Notes: a model not told the origin generated them from the letters alone. 64,000 nucleotides of DNA from Gigaspora margarita (GCA_009809945.1 WTPW01000864.1:165762-229761), one strand, 5' to 3'; positions 23,320 to 36,349 are shown, counted from the first letter of the stretch. A program made the numbers and translations.

Positions 23320-24416
23320 AATCAACTTAATATAAATAAAAATATTAAAGCTGAATTCATTACTCTAAAATATATAAAAGTGCTATTGATTATTTTATGT
23401 AAAAAATAGCTCAAAGTCAAAAAAAAATTAATTAATAGAATTGACAATATAATTAAACTTACCAATAAAGAGCATGAACATGTATTTATATTTAAACAGA
23501 ATATAGCACAAGATCTAATAGTATAGCAGTGGGTTTTTTTTTGCAATGGTGCTATTGGTTGTAAAAGAGCTTGTAGTAGGCTTGGTAAATGCAAACAAGA
23601 ATACCCAAACTTTAATCTAAAAAATATTCTTACAAACAATTTTGATATGTATAAGTGTGAAGTAAGAGTTATCACAAAGATCATGCTTTTTAATATTGAA
23701 GACCTCTTACTAGTACAATTAATTATAAAAAAAGTATATTGATTATCTGCTCTTATGATACTAGATCTAAAAATCTATACAAATTAATCGTAGTCTTCAA
23801 ACCTGTATAAAGTAATTGTTGCATGCCATGCTTATCATAACATAGAAACAGAAATTGCAATAAAAGTATTAGCTTCATATAATAATACAAATAAAACTTA
23901 CCTGACATATCTGCACAATACAAATAAGAATATATGCATAGAGCAATAGCTAAAAAAATTTATTGAATAAGATGATATTTGGTTATAAGAGAATATTAGT
24001 CTATGAACAATCTTGGACCAATTAGTTACTATACAAGAGAAAATACTTTACTATTAGCTTGGTAATATCTTAGTTTCAAAAAATAGCTTCAAATATTATT
24101 ATCAGTTAACCATAAATAATGAACTATGGCTTAAACAAGACCATAATTGTGGTCAATTTTGTTTGAAATAGATAGAAAATATAATTTGAACAACAAAAAG
24201 GTACCTGTTATTGCTATAGTCATTGAAGATCAAGCTTGTTATAGATTACCATTAGCTTTAGTCTATGTAATAAAAAGAACAATCATACAATACGAATAGC
24301 TATACAATCTATATAAGCAAATATTTCATGTAATGATTCTAATTGCTTGTATTAATACTATTGTATTAACTTATTAGATAGAATAGATTTTGATATCAAC
24401 TTGAATATATGTCTAA
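23320..24416 (+). pseudogene. Unidentified decayed coding-like region, left part
   Basis: Reading frames with coding-like composition are broken by frequent stops on the plus strand, for example YKVIVACHAYHNIETEIAIK near 23810-23870 and FKYYYQLTINNELWLKQDHN near 24090-24150. They look like remains of a protein gene, possibly a transposase, but I do not recognise it. The TAA-flanked composite 24417-29473 begins directly after it, and further remnants follow that composite at 29477, so the two may once have been continuous. Confidence 0.3.
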
Positions 24417-26336
24417 GGAAGCTTTCAGAAATCAGCTGATTTTTGTTTACTATAAGCCTACCTCTACCTACCCACATCTACATTAGCAAATTATATAAAC
24501 ATAATTTTACATAAGTTATTACAGCCCGAAAACTTGCGCAAGAATTACAAATTGACGTGAAATATTTTGCAATTTTTAATTATGGAATATTACGAAATAC
24601 ATATATAAAAATTACACAATATTATATTACAATAATTTGAAATAAATCGCAATATTGCGCATTTAAATATCCCCTGACAAGGACTATTGATAAAAATAGT
24701 AATTAGTAATAATCAGTAATAATCGATAGATATTAAATTAAAAATCACGAATAATAATTCTAATTAATACTATTATACTGTATACTTATTTATAAACATT
24801 TTACAGGTTTTTGCAAGCTTTCACAAGATTTCGCAATTTAATATAAAATTTTATATTTTTTTATTTTTATTATTATTATTATATATTTTAAATTAAATAT
24901 ATTTTTATTATATATTATTATACATTTTAAATTAAATATATTTTATTATATATTATTATATATTCTTTGTGAAAAAAATGAAAAAAAAACAAAAAAAATA
25001 AAAACAAAAAAAACTGAACCCAAAAAAAATAATGAAAAAAACTAAACCAAAAAAATAGATATATTTTAAACTACTTTCGCACTTTGTCACATAATATTAG
25101 CTCTATGCACTTATTTTCCTTACTCTGCTGTTAGCTATTATTTCCTTTTTTGTTTTAACGATTATATTCGCTCATATTCGCTACTTCCTAAAAATAGTAG
25201 AGAAGTAAAAAAATAATGAAAAAATGAAACTGAAAAAATAGTAATATTGCAAATTACTTTCGCTCTTTGTCACATAATACTAGCTCTATACAATTATATT
25301 CACTTATAATGCTTATATTTGCTATTTCCTAAAAATAGTAAAAAAGTAAAAAAATAACAAAAAAAAATGAAAATAAAAAATAGTAAAATTTTAAACTACT
25401 TTCACACTTCATCGCATAATACCAGCTCTATACACTTATTTTTCTTATTCTCAGTTAGCTATTATTTCTCTTTGCTCATATTTGCTACTTCCTAAAATAG
25501 TAGAAAAGTAAAAAAAATCTATTTTTCAGAAGTGTAGGAGTTTTTGCAAATTGTCAGAAAATCTAGTAGGTTCTTGCAAAGTGGCAGAGAAGTTAGAGTT
25601 GGTGTTCTTGTAAAGTGCCGAAAAGGTCAGATTGTTTCTTGCAAAGTTCTGAAGAAAGTTAGAAATAAACAAAATAAAATAAAAGTAAAAAAATAAGTAA
25701 AAAAAAAAATAACAGAAAAACAAAATATGTAAGCAAACTTAATAAAAAAAATAAACGAAGCCCTAAATTTCTATTTCTCTGAAGTAAGAGTTCTAATTCA
25801 GAAATTGCTGAAACCTAGTTGTATTTTGTAAAGTACTAGGTTAACTTGCAAAAACTTGCAAAAACTTGCAAAAACTTGCACCTAACTCTAAAGAAGCATG
25901 TTCTCACAAAGTAATNAAATAAAATAAATTAATAAAAAAAATTAAAAAAAAAACAAAAAAACAAAAACAAAAAGTATCAAATGAGAAAATAAATATGCAA
26001 AAACTTGCAAAAACTTGCACTAACTAAATCATTTCTCTAAAGAAGCGTTCTTGAAGATTTAGAAGGGTTCTTGCAAAGTGTTGGAAGTTTGAGTTGGCTT
26101 GTGAAGTCAAATTGGTGTACTTGCAAAGTGCTGAAAAGTTGTTGGTTTTCTTGCAAAGGGCTGGTGTTCTTGTAAAGTGCCAAATAAAATTAAAAAAAAT
26201 TAAAAATNAAAAAAAAAAAACAAAATGAAAACAAAAAACAAAATGAAAACAAAAAAAAAACAAAGAAAATAAAAAAACAAAACTAAATAAAAAAAAAACA
26301 ATATATATAAAAGATCTAATTTATAAACAAAAGATT

Positions 26337-27101
26337 TACTGTATTTACCCGACATGTATACCCTCCCATGGGCTATACCCTGCAGCAATTTAGAATGCCA
26401 AATTTTGATTTATACCCGAGTATATAAATATGAGGGCATTCCACTTATATACCCGAGCATATAATAGTAAAATAGATTAAAAGCATAGAAGTATTCATAC
26501 AATATATCTCCCTATACTAGGGTTCCGCAATTTGATTTGATCTTCAAATATTTGAATCAAAAATTTGATCAAATCCAAATTCAAATTTGACTATATTTGA
26601 TTTGATCAAATTCAAATCTGGCCAAATTTGATTTGATTTGACAAATATTTGATTTGAAAATTACTATTAAAAATTCAAATTTAAATCAAATTCAAATCCA
26701 AATATTTGAATCAAATCAAATTCAAATCAGGGTCAATTTGATTTGATCAAATTCAAATCTGGCCAAATTTGATTTGATTTGACAAATATTTGATTTGAAA
26801 ATTACTATTAAAAATTCAAATTTAAATCAAATTCAAATCCAAATATTTGAATCAAATCAAATTCAAATCAGGGTCAATTTGATTTGATCAAATTCAAATT
26901 GACCCAATATTTGATTTGATTTGAATTTGAAGAACTCTAATAAATCAAATTCAAATCAGGATTAATTTGATTTGATCAAATTCAAATTGACCCAATATTT
27001 GATTTGATTTGAATTTGAGGAACCCTACCCTATACGTATACCCCGGGTACTAAAATGGGCTAGGGAAATACCCTGGGCATACATGGCAGATAAATATGGT
27101 A
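26337..27101. mobile_element. TA-flanked Tc1/mariner-like MITE with nested hAT element
   Basis: Ends TACTGTATTTACCCGACATG and, inverted, TACCATATTTATCTGCCATG, both continuing TAT(A/G)CCC. The TA at each end is the likely target. Without the insertion it is about 250 bp. Confidence 0.72.
26518..27027. mobile_element. hAT-like element made of AAATTTGAT palindromic repeats
   Basis: Ends TAGGGTTCCGCAA and, inverted, TAGGGTTCCTCAAA. A perfect 8-bp duplication CCCTATAC (26510-26517, 27028-27035) flanks it. The interior is built almost wholly of ATTTGATTTGA/TCAAATTCAAAT words, with a unit of about 150 bp tandemly duplicated at 26575-26880. Non-coding. Confidence 0.88.
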
Positions 27102-27464
27102 ATCTGATCATATAATACAAAATTTTATATTAATTTAAATACATTATACAAAATTTCGAAATATTTCGAAAATATAGTCCAATGCGTGCTTTGTTGTGAA
27201 TTAATGTAATTTAAATTACTGTCAGTAAATGTTTATAATATTACTCTGTCTATTTCAAAACATTGCGAAATATCTTATGTAATATTTCGTAATATCTTAT
27301 GTAATATTTTGTAATTTATTATTTCGCAAGTTTTCGAAATATCGTACTATATATTATGCTATTTTTACAGGTTGTAAATTATTTTGTAATATTATGCTCT
27401 ATTAAATTTGCTAATATAATACCCTAATTAGCCAATCAGATTTTATATATATATATATATATGT

Positions 27465-27640
27465 TTTTTTTTTATGTCAAAGTTTCCACTATGGTGAAAG
27501 GCTTTTATTCAAGTAAGTCAAATCATGGGCACCTCCAGGGGCACCCTGACATTTGTTACATAGAAGAGAGTACAACTAGCCACATGTACAACTTTTGGTT
27601 ATCTAATTTAAGTAGTCTGCCCAAAGGTTTTACACTAAGA
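27465..27640 (-). mobile_element. SINE-1 3' fragment
   Basis: Minus-strand copy of the 3' end of SINE-1: T run, then GTTTCCACTATGGTGAAAGG, matching 13640-13800, into the shared central domain (27563-27640). The 5' part is missing (truncation on insertion or later deletion). Confidence 0.8.
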
Positions 27641-27984
27641 TTTTATGATTATTAAAAAGTTAAATATAATATTAATAGTAAATAATTTTTGATTTACTGG
27701 ATCAAATTTGATGATTTAACTACCAAAATGATCCTTTCAATAAGAGTATTTTAGCAAGCCCAAAATTGTTAAAATCTAATTACAGAATCCTAAAATTAGA
27801 ATAAATTTGTGTTACTAAAATGGTTTATAATTATTTAGAACTTTTATAGTAACACAAATCTATTCTGATTACAAGATTCTGTGATTAAATTTTTAGAGAA
27901 GTGCAGTAAATTATATAATTAGTTTATATAGATCATACTCTCTAGTGATAAGACTATTAACTAATCAAATTTAATATTTACAAA

Positions 27985-28985
27985 AACTCATAAATGTTTT
28001 TGATCTGAAAATAAGCTACTACATGATCAACAATAGTCGCTATATAGTAAAGTCAGCATTTTACTATATGAATTGATTATAGTCACTTAAGTAAACTTTT
28101 TTAGTAGAGCAAAATATACTTACTCTAAAATTTTTATCAGTATAAATAAATTTTTTATTATTTGACTTTTGATTTTTACATTTGACAAAAAATTAAAATT
28201 TTTTAAAAAATATATTCAATGAATGTAAAATTAAAAGTTAAATAATAAAATATTCTCCAATTTGAATACAAATTTTAGAATATAAGGGAGATGGGGGTAT
28301 TATGGACACCTTAAGGTTCTTACTAGCAAAACTTTTTAATAAACAAATAGATTTTTATACAATTTTTATTATTTGAACTATGCTTAATAAGGAATAAATT
28401 ACTGCAAAAAAATCTTTATATCATATATAGTTTTGGATATAAATAATTAGTACACAAATAGTATATAAAAACTAAATTTTAGAGGGGGAGGGGGGGTATT
28501 GTGGACATAGCGAATAATTTTTGATCTACTGGTCCGTTTTGGATGATTTTACTACCAAAATGACCATCTCAGTAAGAAGATTCTAACAAGTACAAAATCG
28601 TTAAAATCCAATCACAGGATCCCAAGATCGTTAAAGGTTAAAATGGAAAAAATTTTAAAAAATTTGCAGATTTAATAATATATACAAAATCTTATATTTT
28701 GCATAAATGATAATATCTTGTGATCTAGTGATCAGAATTGGATGAATTTTATACCATTCAATTCATCTCAAAGAGACGAATTGAATGGTACCAAAATTAT
28801 CTAACTCCAATCACAGGATCATAAGATATCTCACCTAACCACAATACCCCCCCTGTTCACAATACCTCCACCTCCCTTATGTATTTTGATCACCCAAACA
28901 AGTTTACTTAAGTGATCATAATCGATTTACATAGTAAAATTTGAACTTTACTATATAATGTTTTCTTTCGATCACTAAAAACCAA
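27985..28985. mobile_element. Foldback family E, copy 2, interrupted
   Basis: Arms matching 11178-11600 (GATCAACAATAGTCGC, CATAGTAAAATTTGAACTTT, TTAAGTAAACTT) lie inverted at about 28000-28280 and 28880-28980. They are separated by the TA-flanked insertion 28283-28879. Confidence 0.72.
28283..28879. mobile_element. TA-flanked element with GGGGGTATT ends
   Basis: TA then AGGGAGATGGGGGTATTATG at the left; inverted AGGGAGGTGGAGGTATTGTG then TA at the right. About 597 bp with the TAs. It carries two copies of the GATGATTTT...CCAAAAT palindromic module (28528-28640, 28728-28820). Non-coding. Confidence 0.75.
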
Positions 28986-29476
28986 TTTTACTCTAACAAA
29001 ATTATATACAGTTTTTAAGCAATTTCACAAGAACTACTGATCTGATTTAGCTAAAATTTTAATATAATATAGATCAATCTTATATCTATCTATATTAAAA
29101 ATTTTAGCTTATTTGGATAAATAGTTATTGAGAATTCAAATTTGAATATTATAATTTTATTATAATAAAAATACTATTAGTATTTATACTATATATATAT
29201 AGATTGTGATAAAATGGGACCCCTTACTTCCTTTATAATTTTGGGCTCCTGGAATCCTCTCATTGAGAGGATCATTTTGGTAGTTAAATTATCAAATTTG
29301 GTCAAGTAGATCAAAAGTTATTAATTATTAAATATTATTAATATATCTATAATTTTGGTCAAAAATAATTTTGTAACTTTGGTCAGAATTATGAAATTTT
29401 GGCCAGAATTACATCTGATACTTCAGCTGACCCACCCATCCACCCAGAAATCAGCTGATTTTTGAAAGCTTCCTAA

Positions 29477-30900
29477 CTAGTATCTACTAGCTATGATAAA
29501 CAAATATTTATCTATCAAACTTTGCACTACAAGAGGACCTTGCTTATTTTTAACTATATTTTGTAGATCTTTTCTATATTTAGTAATATTAATGCTTATT
29601 TTTTGACAAATATATAGCAATTTTTTAAAATTGTTAGGGGAGTGACAAAAATCAGGTGATTTTTTAGGGGAGGAAGGAGATAAAAAATGTTAAAATTATA
29701 TAAAGAAACCTAATCAAATCTATATTAAAAAGAGAGAAGGGGGTTGGCCTCTAATAAAAAATAATCAGGTGATTAATGACATGGTCCTTAGCTATTCATA
29801 GATTGCTCAAGGTCCTACTACAAGACCTTGTTTGCAATCCAATTTTTTGTTGGTTTCATATTATGGTTATATAGTATTAGACAAATACTTAAGAATATGG
29901 AAAGTGAATTAGTTACTATAATATATAATAGCACTTGTCTTTAAAATTGTAGGTTGAAGTAAATTAAATAAAGAGGTAGTTAAAATAGAAAAAAAATATG
30001 AAGAATTTATTAATTTTCTACTACTTTATAGCAACATAAAAAACAACCAAATATGTAATTTAAAAATGAATTGAATTTGTAATGAATAGCAACAAAGATT
30101 TATTGATAAAGAAAGAATGCTACAAGTGTATGACCAAGCTAATGTATAACTAATAACAACAAACAATTTCACAAAGCAAATGCATAAAACTATAGAAGCT
30201 TAGTATAGCAAAATACAAATTGTTGTAAAATTTATTGAGTATTTGTATGAAATTAGAATTTTTAAAAAAACATTAGTTCAAAAAGAACTAGGTGAAATTA
30301 ATTTTGATACAGGCCTAGCAATGTATTAGTACATGCACACAATTAAGCATAGGCATATGTTATCTAAAAAACTAGTTAACAAAAAATGCTATATAAACCA
30401 AGGATATCTTTAAATTCTTCTTGGCTTGGTCTTATTAATTTCTAAAAAAATAAATTATATACTAGTTAAAAAACAAAGTGAAAGATTTTGTTTACTATAT
30501 AGCTTCTATTCTGTTAGTATATTAACAAGCATATTAGAAAAGATAAATGATATAATTATCAAATTAGTTAATAAAAATAATTTTCATATATCTAAAACAT
30601 ATTATCTTGTTAATGTATTGTATTATCTGGAGAATGCACATATTATGACTATATTTGGAATAGTCCTTTTTAGGATATTTGCAAGTATGTGCATATTATA
30701 CAATTGTATATAAAAGTTTTATATTAAAAAATATATATACAAGAAATTAAAAAAAGATTAGTAAAACATTTTAAAAATAAAAAACATACAGTTGTACTTG
30801 TAAAAAGTTATATTATTCACAATAGTAATAGCAATAAAATCTATCAAGAGATCCTATAACTTTATAATGGCATTAGTAATAATATCTTTTTTTCAATAGA
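29477..30900 (+). pseudogene. Unidentified decayed coding-like region, right part
   Basis: Plus-strand frames with coding character but several stops, for example LVQKELGEINFDTGLAMY (about 30265-30325), IKHRHMLSKKLVNKKCY and the 95-codon open stretch 30426-30713. I do not recognise the family. It may be the continuation of the remnant at 23320-24416 beyond the composite element. It ends where the foldback family B arm begins. Confidence 0.3.
29636..29785. mobile_element. Small TIR element with AATCAGGTGATT ends
   Basis: AATCAGGTGATTTTTTAGGG at the left recurs inverted at about 29740-29780. The ends resemble those of the foldback element at 14080/16526. About 150 bp. Confidence 0.5.
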
Positions 30901-30917
30901 ACAAATGATAACAGTCA

Positions 30918-31077
30918 TAGGACATATTATATTTGTTAATATATAAGTGATGTTTATAATAAAAATTATAATAAAAATATATGAATTTACTATAAACTTT
31001 AAGCCTCATATTATTTTCAACTTACATATTAACTTTTTTCAAATTTTGTGATTAAGCATATTGAAAATAGTAGATTA
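30918..31077. mobile_element. Foldback family B, solitary arm
   Basis: Matches the outer 150 bp of the arms at 8773-9822 and 45330-46165 (CAGTCATAGGACATAT start, AATTATAATAAAAATATATG, GATTAAGCATATTGA). The rest is missing; the element 31078-31609 abuts it. Confidence 0.72.
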
Positions 31078-31609
31078 GGGAGCATCCATAAATAACGTTA
31101 TGTACCTCTACATAGTAGCTCTTGACCCCTCCTCTACTATATAAAAAAAATTTTAAAAATCTGTATATTTATATATATAATTTTACAAAAACTTGAATAT
31201 ATTATGACCCAGTGATCCGATTTGGATAATTTTAGTACCATTCGATTCGTCTCTACGAGACGAATCCAATGGTACCAAAATCATTTTATTTTGGATCACT
31301 GGATCGCGTTTTATTCACGAAATACTATTGATTTTATAGTAATTTTATAAAAAAACATAATAACCAATAGTATTTCGTTAATAAAACGTGATATAGTAAT
31401 CCAAATCAAATGATTTTGGTACCATTCGAATCCTCTCCTCGAGACAATTCGAATAGTACCAAATCATCCATTTTGGACCACTGGATCAAGTTTTAGACAA
31501 ATTTTTATAAAAAATTGTGTTATGTTGGAGGGGACCCTCTCTACATATTGGAAAATTGTTATATTTTGGGGGACCCCCCTTAAGCATAACATTATTTATG
31601 GATGCCCTC
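31078..31609. mobile_element. PIF/Harbinger-like MITE (TTA target)
   Basis: Ends GGGAGCATCCATAAATAACG and, inverted, GAGGGCATCCATAAATAATG. TTA lies outside each end (31075-31077, 31610-31612). The interior carries two copies of the palindromic module (31205-31310, 31395-31495). 532 bp. From 31610 to 33844 the DNA is AT-rich with no gene I can support. Confidence 0.78.
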
Positions 31610-33844
31610 TTAAGGTTACTTAATTGATGATCCGCTAGTCAGCTAGATTAAAATGTAACAGAGAACATATATAGACAAGGCTGAATTGAAATTTTCAGAT
31701 TATATATAAAGTTACAAAATTTTTATACAAATATGATATTAAAATAGCACAAATAATAAAACAAAACCGTAAGCTTTTGATTATAAGATTGTTAAATATT
31801 ATTTTTTTTTGTAAACTTTACTTTGTAAGCACATGGCATTTACTATATAAAACCTTTTATTAATAAGACTATAAATCAAATTAAGACATTTAATAATGCT
31901 TAATTTTTAACCTACCTTACAACAAATCTGTAGTTGTTTTCTTAACTTTTATGCTTTTAAAAGTATATTATGCATATAAAGTGTCATATATAAGATCTCC
32001 AAATATAGATTATGAATTAGACCTGGGCATGAACCACAATATCTATATTAATCGAATACAGGGTTTTTAAATAGTTAGACTGCATTTTGTAAATACAAAG
32101 TGAATATACACTTTAAATTTTTTTTTACGATATAATCTCTTAGTGTGTACTAAACCCAGGGTCTACTATGTGGTTTAAAACCTAGTCTTGTTTATCGTTA
32201 TAGAAGAACTGTTGCGCTTAAATTACTTTATGAATCAAATTTTATTATTAATTATATTATTCATAATTTATTATTAAAATTAACAATTCAAATATATTTT
32301 TTTTTAATAATAAGTAAAAAGTATGTTATAAGATCAATCTTAAAGATTCAACATTTTTAAAATGTTTCAGTATATCAAAAATGCTTTAGAAGGTGTGCTA
32401 ATTAGGCATTAATAACTGCATTATTAGCAGAAAAAGTTAAAACACCATATTGCTTTGCAAAAACTCACATGCTATGGCACAAATAGATTAAAAAGATTGA
32501 TTAAATCTATTTACAATGCATTGTATATAATCTTCTGATTTATCATATAGTTAAAAAATACATACATCGCAGATTTAGAGTTTTCAATAACAGCTAATAT
32601 TGTATCAAAATCAAATTCGGATAGAATTTATAGAATTTTACAATATATTGCTTCTGAAGGCATTTATATACCAAAGCATCTGATATATATTTATTTGCTA
32701 TAATCTTGTAGAAATAGAATATCAATCCAATTAAAGGTACTATATAATGGATTAAGTATTTATACCTTGGTTTTTTTCTAATTTAATTCTGCTAATTAAT
32801 GATAATTCTGATTTTAATTTTACAGATTTGTACTGATTTTCAAACTTGTACACTAACTAAAGTGATTATAGCGCTTTGCAAAAGATGTGAACTGGTAATT
32901 TTTTTAATGATAATAGCTGAGAATCACTAAAATTCCAGATTGTCTGTTATTTTATATTTTTGATTGGTTGTATTTATATTTCTTGAAATCGGTTTAATTC
33001 TTAAAATCTCAAAAAATCTATAAAATCTCTGATTTTCACACAATATTGTGATTTGAAAAAGCTATAACTTTTTGCAAAGCACAATAATATGAATAAATAA
33101 TTTGAAAAGCACTGTGTAATGGTAAATAGAGATTTAAATTTTTGGGTTAGCAAAATTGATTTGCTGCTTTTAACTCTATTTAATAATAACCGATCTTTAC
33201 ATTTGCAGGCTTAATAGAATACTCAATAAAAATAAAACAATTTAAAAGTTAGTCATAGCTAAATGGTAATTTTAATTATTTTTAATATAAAACTTTTGAG
33301 AATTTTTGGAGTGCATTTTTTAATTTTTTTTAATGGCTAGGGTAAGGATTAGATTAATAAAGAGTATAGGTGGATTTTGAAGGTTCCTAATTTCTAGCTT
33401 CAACTATTTCTAGCTTTAGCTGTGACAAGTATTTATAGCTTGGTTTGTGAACTTAATTTTTGTTTAATTTTGTACAAACCCTAATCTAACAAGAATATAC
33501 AAAATTTTTATTCAATAACAGTTTAAGTCTGAAGCCTAACACTCAAAAGAAACTGTACACTTCCTTATATTTATTTTTTTAATTCACATTTCAGAACATG
33601 AGCCACTTGAAAAAGGTAATTACAGTATTCAATAATATTGCGATCAAATCTCAAATCGCAAGAAATAATAATTTGCCAATGGAAAGACCCTGACTATTCT
33701 TGAGCAGTTACATATATGAATTATTAAATATTTTCAAATTTTTAAATCTTAGCCACTTTGTTATTGCTGATTAATGATGACTCTAATTTTAATTCCATAA
33801 TAATACTAATTTTTATTCTTTCAGAATAATTATTTCAGAAGTTT

Positions 33845-34170
33845 TTACCAGAATATCCTTCATATCATAATATTTCATATAACAAAGATCTAGCAATACG
33901 TATTTGTCTAGGTTACAAACCTAAAATTAGATACAAAGTTTCTCAATTACTTTGGATCTGATGAATAAATGCTTAGACACAGATCCTTAAAACTGACCAA
34001 CTGCTACTGAATTAGCCAATATACTGAAATATTTTTTAATGGATCTGAAAAATAAAAAAACTGTATTATATAAGCAAGTTAAGGATTTAGACAAAGATTT
34101 CTTATCATATGATCAAATCAAATTAACACGATTCGAACACAAGATATACTTACAAGCTATTTATTATTAG
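33845..34170 (+). pseudogene. Protein kinase C-terminal fragment, decayed
   Basis: YHNISYNKDLAIRICLGYKP, then KIRYKVSQLL, then after a frameshift LDLMNKCLDTDP, PTATELANILKYFL and VLYKQVKDLDKDF. This matches the end of the kinase domain and the tail of the expanded Glomeromycotina kinase families (the 'I..C.G.RP' and 'CW..DP..RP' subdomains). The motif 'DPLKRP' reads DP-stop-N-stop-P, with stops at the expected Leu and Arg positions. The catalytic part is not visible upstream. Non-functional. Confidence 0.68.
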
Positions 34171-36349
34171 CAAAAAAAAAATATGCATAAACCTTCATAA
34201 GTTTTTACGCAAGTGTAAACTTACAAAAACTTACGATTAGTTCAGAATATTACATAGGGGTAATAATTACGTAAGTTTATACTATAGTAACTTCGAAGTA
34301 TTACGAAGATATAATAATTATAAACATTTATGGCATAGTAAATTCGAAATATAGCAAAAATATTATGAACAACAAATATTAAAAACTGGTAAAAACTAGC
34401 AAAAACTTGCATAAATCAATGAGATATTATGATCAATTAATAATAATATTCACATAATCATTCTTTTTGCAAATTTTTTAAATATTTTATAGGTTTTTGC
34501 AAGTTTTCGCAAAGCTTCGCAATTTATTATAAATTTTATTTATTTTTTTTTTTTATACATTATATTTTAAATTTTTAATTAATATTATATATTTTTATTA
34601 TATATTAGAATTTAACTAATTTTAACACCTAGTTAACTGTTAAAGTTATAAATTTTAACCACTTTTTATTTTTATAAAAGTTTTTTATATAAAAATTATT
34701 CTTTAAAGATTAGATTTAGGATATAGGTTATATTAAGTTAAAGAATGAATTATTTATATGCAAAATTAGATGCTAAAAACTTTTACTTAATAGCCAAAGC
34801 TAGTTTTTGTAATAAAATTTTGCGATATTTATAATTTTTTGATTTTTTTTTAAGTTTTCTTAAAATTTTTTTATTTTGTTATACAAGATTCTGCGACCTG
34901 ATTGGTAAATTATAGGGTGGTTAACATTACCAGAAGGGCAAATTAGCAACACTCTATATTTATTATACATTTTTTATAAAAAAATAATAAAAAAAACAAT
35001 AAAAAAAATAAACCCAAAAAAAACAAAACTAAAAAAAAATATCAAAAAAAATAATAATATTTAAATACTTCACACTTTGTCACATTTAATTCCATAAAAA
35101 TACTAGCCTAATACACTTATTTACTTTACTTTGCAGTTAGCTATTATTTTTTTTCATATTTGCTTATATTCACTACTTTTTGCAAAATGCTTGAGAAGTT
35201 AAAGTTGGTGTTCTTGTAAAGTGCTGAAAAGTCAGGTTGCTTTCTTGCAAAGTTTCGAAGAAAGTCAGGAATAAATAAATAAAATAAAATTAAAAAAATA
35301 AGTAAAAACAAACAAAAAACAAAACTATAAACAAACTAAAAAAAAAAACAAAGCCCCAAATTTTCATTTCACAATGTAAGAGTTTGTATTCTTGCAATTC
35401 AGAAATTGTTGAAATCACTGTTTTCACAAAGTACCAGAATAAATAAAAAAAAAATAAAAATTAAAGAAATAAGTAAAAAGAAACTAACAAAAAAAATGAA
35501 AATATAAGCAAACTAAATAAAAAAAATAAAAACCCAAATTTCCATTTCTCTGAAGTAGAGTTTATAACAGAAATTGCAGAAATCAAGTTGTATATATTCT
35601 TGCAAAGTTTTGAAAAAGTCTGGGTTTGCTTGCAAAGTATCAAAAAAGCCTAAATTATTTTTCTTGCAAAGTGCCTGAATAAAAAAATTAATAAAAAAAA
35701 ATAAAAAAAAACAAAAACAATAAGAACAAAAAACATTAAACAAAAAAATAAATAAAGCACTAACTAAACCTTTATTTCTTTAAAGAAATGTTCTCTGAAA
35801 TTTAGAAATTGTTAGTAAAATCAGTTGTGTGTTCTTGCAAAGTGTCAGAAGGCTGAGTTGGCTTGCACAAAGTGTCAAAAAGTCATTAGATTTCTTGCAA
35901 AGTACCAAAAAAATTAGAGTTGGTATATTTGTAAAAATAAAATAAAAAAATTACAAAATAATAAATAAAAGAAAAAAAATGACAAAACAAAACGAAACTA
36001 AACGAAATAAAACAAAACCAAAAAAAAACAAAACAAGAACAAAAAAACAATATAAAATTAATAGAAGATCTAAATTATAAACAAAAAAAAAATAAACAAA
36101 GATCTAAGCTGATCTTGTACTACTATCATCAAAACATTTCAAAACATTTCAAAAATATAGTCAAATGTGCTCTTGGTATATTCCAGGCTACAGATCTACT
36201 GATCCAGCTTGGTTTTCCGGTTCTAAAATATTTCAAAAGCATTCAAAATATTTCAAAAAATGCAAAAATTGGAAAAATACAAAAATTAAAAAAAATTAGT
36301 GTAAACCGTTTTTTTTTAAGTTTTTTTTCCCACATTTTGTACTATATAT
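34170..36349. repeat. Family D repeat copy
   Basis: Same ordered words as the other family D copies: GCAAGTTTTCGCAAAGCTTCGCAATTTATTATAAA near 34500 (quoted in part), TTCTTGCAAAGTGCC repeats at 35200-35900, and ATTTCAAAAATATAGTC near 36140 with CCAGCTTGG at 36205. Its right end is cut by the hAT element at 36350. Low-complexity A-rich; several lysine-rich open frames here are not genes. Confidence 0.5.

Larger units (their letters stand above)
24500..27420. repeat. Family D repeat copy, degenerate, with nested elements
   Basis: Shares a series of words in the same order with the right arm of the 40556-43677 palindrome and with 34170-36349: CAATTTAATATAAAATTTTA, ACTTTCGCACTTTGTC, TCTTGCAAAGTGC, and AAATATAGTCCAATGCG near the end. 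A-rich stretches (AAAAAACAAAAA) dominate. Single ambiguous N bases are present at 25916 and 26208. The element at 26337-27101 is inserted in it. Non-coding. Confidence 0.55.
24417..29473. mobile_element. Composite TIR element, 5.06 kb, TAA target
   Basis: Ends GGAAGCTTTCAGAAATCAGC and, inverted, GGAAGCTTTCAAAAATCAGC, each continuing into TGATTT (about 27 bp of terminal repeat). TAA lies immediately outside both ends (24414-24416, 29474-29476), a 3-bp duplication as in PIF/Harbinger elements. The contents are other repeats: a family D copy, a TA-flanked element with a nested hAT, a SINE fragment, and a foldback with a nested element. No transposase was found. It may be one element swollen by later insertions or two chance ends. 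Confidence 0.5.

Noticed and set aside
23322..23684. 120-codon minus-strand open frame
   Set aside because: Composition is Ile/Leu/Phe/Ser from AT-rich DNA and it is antisense to a more coding-like plus-strand remnant.
25916..26208. Single N bases at 25916 and 26208
   Set aside because: Assembly ambiguity in low-complexity A-rich DNA, not a biological feature.
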